From: Pedosphaera sp.
Lineage (GTDB): Bacteria; Verrucomicrobiota; Verrucomicrobiia; Limisphaerales; Pedosphaeraceae
Reading direction: 5' to 3'
Length of the DNA: 64,000 bases
Assembly (NCBI GenBank): GCA_028293325.1
Contig: JAQGPA010000083.1
Coordinates: 1-64,000 of the forward strand
Below the pieces are notes generated by a model, which did not search any database, had not been told where the DNA came from, and was given only the letters and a program-made list of their open reading frames with translations. Position 1 is the stretch's first letter. Each line of letters starts with the position of its first letter. Shown one piece after another: positions 30,375 through 38,300 of this stretch. Made by a program: the position numbers and the translations under genes.

Positions 30375-30498
30375 GACAACTCCTTCTGCTGGTTATGGAC
30401 ATAACATCGCGCCTCATTTTAGAAGATTGCTTTGTATTCTTTACGTTGCGTGGCGAAACCTGAACTTCAATTTCTGCATCATTAGTGTAGCTGGCCAT
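30358..30498 (-). CDS. Small ORF (46 aa) overlapping the esterase start
   Basis: It has a strong ribosome site (AAGGAAGGGAG, 6 bases before ATG). The product begins MASYTNDAEIEV and ends SCHAQSD; the last 17 bases overlap the esterase gene in another frame. It starts 28 bases after the CrtC-like gene stop, so the esterase may be translated by coupling from it. Related to the small ORF at 29262. Function unknown. Confidence 0.45.
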   Translation of the reverse strand: MASYTNDAEIEVQVSPRNVKNTKQSSKMRRDVMSITSRRSCHAQSD

Positions 30499-30526
30499 GG
30501 TTTGCTCCCTTCCTTAAACATATGAT

Positions 30527-31843
30527 TTACTTCAGCTTCAAACCGCCATGGAACGCGAGGACAGGCCGTTCGGGAAGCTCACGAGTAAGAGGATTTCCGA
30601 GCGCTGGCAACTGGACCAACTCACAGAACCCGTGTGCCACCACCGGTCCGTCGATGGAGTCTTCGCGGAGCAGCAAAGCCCCTTCGATGAATGATCCGAC
30701 AGGCGTGACTGATTCTTGAGCCGGGAAAGTCGGAGACAAGTAGAAGATGCCTTTCGGGGTCTTCATCTCGCCCCACCACGGGTATTCCAAGCCGGACTCC
30801 GGAGACGTCCACCACTTAATGGGCGTGAACAAGAAGGTCGGACCGAACGCATACTCCGCCGGATTCCCCTTCGGAATAAAAGCAAACCGGTTCACCTCGG
30901 GGCGCGGATCGTGCCAGGCCTTTATGGCAGTTTCCTTGTCGAACGGTATTTCCATGGCCAATTTGCCGACCGGATTCCCGTAGTATTGCCGCCAGGTAAT
31001 GGCATCTCCATTATCGAAACGGGCGTACCCCCAGAAGTAGCGGCTGCATTCTGTGTTGCGGAAGTTTCCCCATTGGTGTTCAAACCAGGCAACGCCCTCG
31101 ATCTCGTGCTCGCCGTCCGCCAGCGTCACCTTCCCCTTCATTTCCATTTCGGGGGCGGTGTGGTAGTAGGACATCCCGAACATCGTCTCCGGGTTTTGGC
31201 GACGGAGCTTGTCGATGCCGATGCTCTCGAACCCCCAGTACGCCTGCGGGATATAACCCGGTTCTTTCACATACCCGGTGACATCCATGGAGTAAGGCGT
31301 GCCAATGAACTTACCCTTCTCTGGAGCGAAGGATTTGAACGTCCACTTTTCCTGGACGTGCTCGTAAGTCGTCGCGAACCCAACGCCGTCGGGATCCTTG
31401 ATGGAGTACTTGAATCCAAAGTTCGGTTCGCCGTTCCCGTTCGTCTCAAACTTGCTGACCGGGCTCGAGGTCGTGTTAATAAATTCGCCGGTCACCGTGT
31501 CGTGCCACGCGAAGACAGTCATCAGACCGGGACGGTTGAGGGTCTTTGACCATCCCTGCCAGAATCCGCACCAGAAAAGCGTGATGGCGTGGCCGGTCTT
31601 TTTGTCGGTACCGAGGAAAGTGAAGTAGTGCCACTCTTGGAAATCGTTACAGAAATACGTCGGTCCGCTGTGCCACGCGTGGTCTTTGGGAAGGTGGTAC
31701 AGGCCCTGTTCCCCCATTTCCATGCCCTTACCACTGAACCACGGCTTGGTCGGTTCGGCGGCTTTCTCAAGCCCTTTGGGAAACGGTGCCTCGGACTTGG
31801 CGCTTTTCGTGCCGGTGCTCTTGTTCATGATTTGTGTGCTCAT
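30527..31843 (-). CDS. CrtC/AttH-like lipocalin-fold protein (kievitone-hydratase-like)
   Basis: 438 residues, starting at MSTQIMNKS with AAGGA upstream. No signal peptide is seen. The sequence fits the AttH/CrtC (hydroxyneurosporene synthase, carotenoid 1,2-hydratase) superfamily: aromatic-rich strands, YHTAPEMEMKG, and the family hallmark VAWFEHQWGN before a second lipocalin-like half (YFWGYARFDNGD, SPTFPAQESVTPVG). Known members hydrate isoprenoid or isoflavonoid double bonds, but many are uncharacterised. No carotenoid genes are nearby, so the substrate is unknown. It is the first gene of the leftward set with the small ORFs and esterase. Confidence 0.6.
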   Translation of the reverse strand: MSTQIMNKSTGTKSAKSEAPFPKGLEKAAEPTKPWFSGKGMEMGEQGLYHLPKDHAWHSGPTYFCNDFQEWHYFTFLGTDKKTGHAITLFWCGFWQGWSKTLNRPGLMTVFAWHDTVTGEFINTTSSPVSKFETNGNGEPNFGFKYSIKDPDGVGFATTYEHVQEKWTFKSFAPEKGKFIGTPYSMDVTGYVKEPGYIPQAYWGFESIGIDKLRRQNPETMFGMSYYHTAPEMEMKGKVTLADGEHEIEGVAWFEHQWGNFRNTECSRYFWGYARFDNGDAITWRQYYGNPVGKLAMEIPFDKETAIKAWHDPRPEVNRFAFIPKGNPAEYAFGPTFLFTPIKWWTSPESGLEYPWWGEMKTPKGIFYLSPTFPAQESVTPVGSFIEGALLLREDSIDGPVVAHGFCELVQLPALGNPLTRELPERPVLAFHGGLKLK

Positions 31844-31938
31844 AATTTCCGTGTCCTTTCGCTTGAGAATCAATATGATCTGGAATCACCCTCTTATTTA
31901 ACTTCACCGTCTTCTTCTTCTATTACAAGAGGTCAAGC

Positions 31939-32096
31939 TGACCTGACGCCGAAAAAGCGGACGTGACAAAGGGAGAGTTCTGCTGCGAAGAAAGAGCAGC
32001 CGATCTATGAGAAAAAGCAAATTCAGCGAAGCGCAGATTATCGGGATACTCCGGGAGGCCGAAGGCGATACGCCGGTGAAGGCGGTGTGTGTTTGA
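31939..32096 (+). mobile_element. IS3-family left-end fragment
   Basis: It begins with TGACCTGACGCCGAAAAAGC, like the terminal repeats of several IS3-family elements, and runs into a truncated transposase start (32007-32096). No right end or orfB is present; sequence after 32097 is unrelated. The 424-base gap between the CrtC-like gene and the dehydrogenase holds only this scar. Confidence 0.6.
32007..32096 (+). pseudogene. Truncated IS3-family transposase OrfA
   Basis: The 29-residue reading frame MRKSKFSEAQIIGILREAEG matches the typical N-terminus of IS3-group OrfA proteins (KxRFSEEQIIxILKEAE). It stops at TGA after KAVCV, just where the second helix should begin. Remnant, not functional. 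Confidence 0.75.
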
Positions 32097-32267
32097 TTTT
32101 CATTTATCTTCCCCGGTCAATGTTATATCCACCGCAATCAGCACCTCTCCTGCACCGGGGCGGGCACCGGTAACAAGTGGATCGACAGAACCTCGGATCC
32201 GCCGGAGCAATCAATCGCCGCCGCACGCATTGGTCTTTGGAAGGGTGCGCGCCATGGTTCTCCGGTT

Positions 32268-33464
32268 TTATGCCGCCTTTTTCACACTGCCATGTGGATC
32301 AATGACAAATTTCTTCGGTGACCCCTCGTCGAACAATCGGTACGCCTCGGGTGCCTTCTCCAGCGGGATGAATTCCACATTCGTTACCGCGCTCAAGTAG
32401 TCCATCCGGCCCCACAGGATCGCCATCATCAGTCCCCGGTTGTAATTCATGACCGGGCACTGGCCCGCCGTCATCGCAGGCGATTTGATCCACGCCTTGC
32501 CGAAGTCAATCGCATAGGTGCCTCGTTTGACCGCTTCGTTCTTGGCCTGGGTGTCGCCTGGAGCATAGACGCCGGGAATGCCCAACCCGGCGGGCGCTCG
32601 AACCACTTCGAGCAGCATGTTGATCACCGCCGCTGGGTCATCCTCGGCTTTCGGGCCGTGACCATGCGCCTCGAACCCCACGCAGTCCACCCCGCAGTCC
32701 ACCTCCCGCTGTCCCAGGATCGCCTCGATTTGGTCAGGAAGGGGCGGGGCTTTGGAGGTATCCACGACCTCGTAACCTGCCTTTTTCACCAACGCCAGCC
32801 GTTCCTTGTTCGAGTCGCCCACGATGATGCAGGACGCCCCCAAAAGGCGGGCGCTCGCCGCGGCGCACCGGCCCACCGGCCCGGCTCCGGCGATGTAAAC
32901 CGTGGACCCCGGCCCAACCTTTGCTTCAACACACCCGTGGAAGGCGGTCGGCAGGATGTCCGAGAGGAGGGTGAGGTCCTTGATCTTCGCCATCGCCTCG
33001 TCCTTGTCGGGAAACTTGAGCAGGTTGAAGTCGGCATAGGGCACCATCATATAGTCGGCCTGCCCGCCTTGCCAGCCGCCCAAGTTGAAGCCATAGGCCC
33101 CGCACGAGGCATCAGGGTTGACGTTCATGCATACGTCGGTGTGCCGCTCCTTGCAGTTGCGGCAGCGCCCGCAGGCGACGTTGAACGGGACAGAGACCAG
33201 GTCGCCCACCTTGATGAATTCCACGTCCCGGCCCACCTCGACGACCTCACCGGTGTTCTCGTGGCCCAGCACCATCCCCGTTGGGGCGGGGAAGCGGCCC
33301 CGGTAGATGTGCTGGTCGCTGCCGCAGATGTTCGTCGTCACGAGCTTGATGATGACACCGTGATGGCATGGCTTGCCGCGCGGGTCAATCAGTTTTGGAT
33401 AGTCGAGAGTTTGAATCTCGACCTTGCGCGGCCCCATGTATGCTACTGCACGATTTTTTGGCAT
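32268..33464 (-). CDS. fdhA: Glutathione-independent formaldehyde dehydrogenase (zinc MDR family)
   Basis: 398 residues from ATG 33464, with AAGGAG nine bases upstream; a TTG two codons earlier is less likely. Catalytic zinc ligands are C47 (NICGSD), H68-E69 (GHEN) and D170. The structural zinc cysteines are C98, C101, C104 and C112. The NAD motif is GAGPVG at 193-198. Length and the internal insert match Pseudomonas putida-type formaldehyde dehydrogenase and formaldehyde dismutase, which oxidise free formaldehyde to formate with bound NAD and need no glutathione. It acts in the cytoplasm. A foldable element precedes it (33513-33572), and mobile-gene scars lie on both sides, suggesting acquisition. 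Confidence 0.88.
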   Translation of the reverse strand: MPKNRAVAYMGPRKVEIQTLDYPKLIDPRGKPCHHGVIIKLVTTNICGSDQHIYRGRFPAPTGMVLGHENTGEVVEVGRDVEFIKVGDLVSVPFNVACGRCRNCKERHTDVCMNVNPDASCGAYGFNLGGWQGGQADYMMVPYADFNLLKFPDKDEAMAKIKDLTLLSDILPTAFHGCVEAKVGPGSTVYIAGAGPVGRCAAASARLLGASCIIVGDSNKERLALVKKAGYEVVDTSKAPPLPDQIEAILGQREVDCGVDCVGFEAHGHGPKAEDDPAAVINMLLEVVRAPAGLGIPGVYAPGDTQAKNEAVKRGTYAIDFGKAWIKSPAMTAGQCPVMNYNRGLMMAILWGRMDYLSAVTNVEFIPLEKAPEAYRLFDEGSPKKFVIDPHGSVKKAA

Positions 33465-33512
33465 AATCAATTTCTCCTTGTATATGGTTTGAACTGCCCG
33501 ACTTCCTTTAAA

Positions 33513-33572
33513 GGCCTCAGCACCTGCGGTTGTAACCGCCTGTTCCCGTTCACCGGAACCACCGCTGAGGCC
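33513..33572 (-). promoter_or_regulatory. Three-way-junction leader element before fdhA
   Basis: A 9-bp closing stem (GGCCTCAGC 33513-33521, GCTGAGGCC 33564-33572) encloses two hairpins: GCGGT-TGTA-ACCGC (33526-33539) and GTTCC/GGAAC (33542-33559). It ends about 50 bases before the fdhA start, in the place of a 5' leader. I do not recognise a known riboswitch class; an IS subterminal structure is an alternative. Confidence 0.45.
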
Positions 33573-33985
33573 AACCCACCTTGCCGTTTCGTTTGAGCGG
33601 CTCGCCGCCCGAAAAGATCATGAGTTATCCCTCGTTGGACGTAGGAACCTCGCAAGACGAGCGTTCGAAAAGTCTGACCCTGTTTCGGGTCATGCTAAAC
33701 ATACCAACGTCCCCAATTTCAACCATGGGGTGGAACCATGCCCCGTTCGGAGGGGAAGCGGCAACACTGGGAGGTTTTCCTTCAGAGTTACCGCCATGGT
33801 CTTAAGGTGAAGCGATTCGGGCGCAGACGCCAAGGAGGTGGGCCAAGATCAAAGCAGGGGAGAACCCCACACCGAGGTTCGCTCGCTTTATCATTGCTTC
33901 CATCACGTTGTTCATCTGTGAGAAAATTGCTTTTGAAAACCATGATGTGATTCACCTGACTGCGCGGTTCAATAAAATAAACCAA

Positions 33986-34169
33986 CGGTGTTTCGATGAA
34001 TTAGTTTTATATTCATCAAACACTTCAGACACGTTGCAACAAAGACGTTCCAACAGAAACTCAAGGGTTTTGAGCGTGACATTCTGCTCTCCCAGTTCCA
34101 TCCGGCGCAGGATACACGCTCCGTATCGGATCGTTCGTAACCTGCATCCTCCATGAAGCCAACACCCAC
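33986..34169 (-). pseudogene. Frameshifted XRE-family regulator remnant
   Basis: One frame gives FMEDAGYERS and the next continues ILRRMELGEQNVTLKTLEFL then NVSEVFDEY. Joined, they match helices 2-5 of an XRE/Cro-type DNA-binding domain (AGxxRSYIxxIExGEQNxTLxTL, then VSxxF). A frameshift lies just after AGYERS and the N-terminus is missing, so this is a relic. Confidence 0.55.
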
Positions 34170-34192
34170 TATACCGCTGGCCTTCCTTGCCC

Positions 34193-34291
34193 CTTGAGGA
34201 CAAGCGCAAGAGTGCCGAAAGCCTGGTTGAAAAGATCGTCATCGGAGAGAACGAAATGGACATGGCCTTCTCGTATCTCCCGTCTTGTTAA
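34193..34291 (+). pseudogene. C-terminal tail of a serine recombinase
   Basis: The frame LEDKRKSAESLVEKIVIGEN followed by MDMAFSYLPSC and a stop resembles the last ~33 residues of large serine recombinases (VEKIVIGxxEIxxxxxYLPS). No catalytic domain or start is present upstream. It marks a lost integrase or resolvase gene. Confidence 0.5.
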
Positions 34292-34299
34292 GAAGCGTG

Positions 34300-34380
34300 T
34301 AAAAGCCAACCGGGGAAAGGGTTGGGGTGGCGGGTGCCAACCTCTCGTCCCATCCGAGTTGCTTGTTTTTCAGGTTTTGT
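34300..34380. repeat. Intergenic repeat, copy 3
   Basis: CCGGGGAAAGGGTTGGGGTGG, then GGGTGCCAACCTCTCGTCCCA and GTTGCTTGTT. It is closely alike to 5919-5985, and like that copy lies just after the stop of a leftward gene. Confidence 0.6.
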
Positions 34381-34389
34381 TAATTCTTC

Positions 34390-35163
34390 TCAGGGCGTGA
34401 ATTTCAGCGATGCCATTTGACCGGCCGGAATGCTCGAAACATCCTCTTGAAACATGTACCAGTAGTAGCTCAAATTTCCCCATCCCGTCAGTTCATACAG
34501 CTTGTTCACCTTGACCCAGGAAACTGAGCCGTCCACCAGCAATTCATTGCTCCCCTCCGGATAAAGCGATCTCGGCGTCGTGTGCGGTTGCCCTGACCAC
34601 ACGCCATTGACCTTTTCCACCGCGTCTGCCGCCAACACCCATGTGGGCTTGGACAAGCCCAGCTTGATCGGACTGAGTGAAGCAAACTGCCCCACATGAT
34701 TGATCCATAATCTGACCCCGCCGAAATACTGATAACCGATGTTCCATTGCGGCGGATTTACTGTGTCATTGTAGGTGACCGCCCCTTTGTTTTGCGTGGG
34801 GCAGGCCCAAATCGAAGTAATGTTGGTCTGCGTCGGATCCAGATTGACCTCCTTGGACGCCGTTGCCGCATCAGCATTTAAAGCGTGCTGGTTGTTACCG
34901 GCCCCCACGGGTCGGGCGGAAATTACCTGGTCTTCGTTGTTTGCCGCATACACCACCATTCCAATGCCAATTTGCCGAAGATTATTCACACACTGGACGC
35001 GTTTCGCCCGATCTTTGGCCCTCGCCAGCGCCGGCAAAAGCATCGATGCCAATATGGCAATGATTGCGATGACCACCAGTAATTCTATGAGGGTGAAAGC
35101 GATCGGCCCTGCCGTCTTCTTGATCAAACGGGCGCTTCGATCATTCGAGTTTGATGTTTTCAT
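34390..35163 (-). CDS. Pseudopilin-like protein downstream of the PATR giant
   Basis: The 257-residue prepilin has a short leader, [19 protein letters not shown], then [19 protein letters not shown]. The globular part closely follows the unit 1 pilin at 8437 ([41 protein letters not shown]). It begins 141 bases after the PATR gene stop on the same strand, with a strong hairpin in the gap. Likely in the same inner-membrane pseudopilus class as the other pilins here. Confidence 0.85.
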   Translation of the reverse strand: MKTSNSNDRSARLIKKTAGPIAFTLIELLVVIAIIAILASMLLPALARAKDRAKRVQCVNNLRQIGIGMVVYAANNEDQVISARPVGAGNNQHALNADAATASKEVNLDPTQTNITSIWACPTQNKGAVTYNDTVNPPQWNIGYQYFGGVRLWINHVGQFASLSPIKLGLSKPTWVLAADAVEKVNGVWSGQPHTTPRSLYPEGSNELLVDGSVSWVKVNKLYELTGWGNLSYYWYMFQEDVSSIPAGQMASLKFTP

Positions 35164-35248
35164 TGCCGTTGAGATTTGCCTTTATTCGTCTTTGCACCGT
35201 TATTTTAAACGCAATCACCCTGCGGCACTCGCGCTGGGTTGGGAAGCT

Positions 35249-35281
35249 GCCACCCCATCCTCAAACAAGCGATGGGGTGGC
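35249..35281. repeat. Intercistronic hairpin between PATR and pilin genes
   Basis: Perfect 11-bp arms GCCACCCCATC and GATGGGGTGGC with an 11-base loop. No T-run follows on the leftward strand, so it may act as a partial terminator, an mRNA end protector or a REP-like element. The arms share CCACCCC with the palindrome at 22261. Confidence 0.5.
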
Positions 35282-35304
35282 GCAACTTCAGGACTTACTT
35301 CCCA

Positions 35305-38300
35305 TTAAGGTAACCGGATTATAAAGAACTGCTTCGGCAGGGCTGGATTCACGCCATTGGTGAAGCTGAAGTTTCCACTCGCATCAAAACTGTTCGTTGC
35401 GATCGTCGTCCAGCTGGCCAGTGGCAAGGCCACATTGGTCGAGGCCAGCACGTAGTAGGAACTCAAGGCTACTCCATTCGTACCGCTGAGCACCAGGTTT
35501 GTGCCTGACAATGTGCTGCCGCTGAAGTGCGGCGGCGTTGGCACGGCCACCACTTTGATCGTGCCGGTTGTTCCCAGCGCGGAAATGTCCCAGGTCTGGC
35601 CTGCTCCCGGCGTTGCCGGAACAATGCTGCTGAAGGAACCGGGATAGCTCGCCCCATAGAACAGTTTGAAGGTTTTGCCCGCCGTGATCGGACCGCCTAG
35701 ATTGACCAGATTCAGCGTGCCGCCATAAGTGATGCTGCCATTGCAACGCAACACATCGTTGGTGTTGTTGGCTTCGTCCAGCTCCATGATGTTGGTGCCC
35801 GACAATGTGACTGCGTTGCTCACCGTCAGTGAGCCCACCGCATCCAGACCCGGCGCCACCGTCGAACCGGCGCCGGCCACCAGGGTGCCATTCACCACGC
35901 CGTTGCCTTTGAGTACTTGATTGTTCACCAGCGTGAAGGTGGCGTCCACCCGTCCGGTCACACTCAGCGTGGCGCCGGCCGCTATGACTATATTTGTGCT
36001 GTTGGCAATCGAGCCGCTGCCATTCAGCCGGAGCGCGGCGGCATTGATATGCGTGTCACCGGTGTAGGTGTTGATATTGGTGAGCACCATCGGGGAATTG
36101 CCCGTCTTGATCAACCCTCCGTCGCCACTGATGACGCTGGAGATTGTCAACAACGTGCCGCCCACGTTGTAAACGCAATCACCGTGCATGACCACGGGCC
36201 CAGCCAGTTCCGTGTTGCCGCTGGCGCCAATGTTAACGGTATTAGCCACGCCATTGCCGTTGAAGACAAATTGCTTGTTCCACGCCACGGTGGTGTTCGC
36301 TAATGAGAGCGTGGCGCCGGCCTCCACGGTGTTGGTGTGGGCAGGGTCGCCCATGCTCGCGGTGACCCCCGAGAACTCCAATATCCCCTGCTGAATGTCA
36401 ATGTCGCCCAACGCCGCATCTATCGCGGCTATCTGCGCCAGAGTCACCTGGTTGACGCCCACCTTCGTGAGCTTGTAAGGATTCCCGCCCGTGCTCAAAC
36501 TCGCTGCACCGCCACCGTTATTGATGCCCCAAAGTCCGGTGCCGCCAAAGGTCGTGTCGCCCGCCAGTGTCACCTGCCGGAATGCCTGGGCCTGCGCCGC
36601 ACCACTGTTGATGATGGCACCCCCGCCGACGCCGGCGCCCGAAACGATGATCGGCTCACCGCCAAGGTTGTGCCCGTTTATATCCAACGTTGCTCCGGCC
36701 TCCACGGTAGTGTTCCCCACGATGGTGCCCAGCGCGGTATCATTATCCGTTCTCAACGTCCCTGCCTGCACATCCACCGTGCCGCTAAAATTATTGGCGG
36801 TGCCAATGGCCAGTAAGCTCGAGTTCGTTTTCACGATGCTCGTTGTCCCGCTGATCCGGCCCGCGCCGTTAATAACGAAACTATTGTTCGCCGAATCGTT
36901 CGTGATGACTGACGGCGTTACACTGACGCCGGCGCCAATCGTAATCGTGGGCACCACGTTGGCTGTATCATCCAGCAGCACACTGTCACCCGAGAAGAAT
37001 GCGGACGGAGTGCTGTTGCCCTGATCAAGCCAGTTGATGGCGGTCGTATCCCAGGTGCTGTCGGAAAGGGAATTCCATTTCAGCGCGGAACCCGTACTAC
37101 CGGTAACGTGCATTGTCACCTGTCCCGCCACGGACGTATCCAACGACACCGGGAAATGTGTCCCGGTAATCACGGGATTAAAGCTGCTCACCAGTGAACC
37201 GGAGTAGGTGATCAATAGATAATCGACACCCGCCTGCGGAGTCCCCGAGAAATTGACCCGGATCGTGTTGTTGTTTGCGTTGATATTGCCCACCACGTCA
37301 ATCGAATCGCTGCCCGCGGAACTGGGATCGGTCGCACTCAGGTCAAACGTCAGTGTGCTGCCCGTGGACAATGTCAGTCCGCCATGTGCCTTGAAAACGC
37401 CGGGAACTGACGGCGCGCCCGGGTTGATTTCTCCACCCACCGTAACCAAACCGTTCACGGTTCCGCCGCCCGAGAGCAAGGTGCCCACCGCCGTGGTCAA
37501 AGGACCGCTGCCGGACGTGCTCTGGTCAACCTGCAGGCTGCCCGCACTCACCACCGTGGCTCCGCTATAGGTGTTCGCCCCGCTTAGAATCAACAGGCCT
37601 GACCCGCTGTTCGTTAACTTGCCGGTGCCTGAAATGGCGCTGCTCAGCGTCAGGCTGCCGCTGCGGTTGACCACCAATGTCCCATTGTTGGTGATGCTGA
37701 GGGTGGAAATGCTGCCGTCAGGGCCGCCCGCCCCAAGCTGCAACAAGCCGCTGCTGATTGTCACGCTGGCAAAGTTGTCCACCCCGGTGTTCGCGATGGT
37801 CAGGCTGCTCGTCCCTTTCTTGGTCAGGCTGCTGGCGCCGGCAATGTTGCCGCTGCCGCTAAACGCGTACTGCAGCACATTGTTGCTGACCGTCACAGTG
37901 CCGGGAGACAACGCCGTCGTAAGATTGATGTTGGATTGTGTTGTGTTGTCATCAAAGGACGTCGCCGCGCCGGCGAAAAAGTTCGAGGAATTGCCTTGGT
38001 ACAACCAGTTCAAAGTGGTCGCATCCCAGTTGCCGTCCGTTGCCCCGGTCCAGCGCAACAGCAAATCAACCACCGGACCAGCCGTTAGTCTCAGCGCGAC
38101 CACGCCATTGCCGGTATCCAAAATGGTGCCACTGTAGCTCGGGCTGGCTGCGGGTAATGTACCGAGCACGAAATTTCCGCTGACGCCGGTTTGGTAGGTA
38201 ATCAGGTTAAAGGTGGCCGGATAAGAGGAAATGGGCGGCACCGCCGAAATGTTGACCACATTTTGCGAGCCACCCGCCGTCAGGTTGCTTACCGCTATCA

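Larger units (their letters stand above)
33573..34389. other. Gene-poor stretch with decayed mobile and regulator genes
   Basis: There is no intact gene here. A frame from 33738 (MPRSEGKRQHWEVFLQSY) faintly resembles the start of IS66-type accessory proteins; support is weak. It also holds the XRE remnant, the recombinase tail and an intergenic repeat, listed separately. It separates fdhA from the pilin/PATR genes. Confidence 0.5.

Noticed and set aside
33738-33850. Possible IS66 accessory-protein fragment
   Set aside because: Only a short, weak resemblance at the N-terminus and no downstream IS66 genes; mentioned in the gap note but not called as a mobile element.
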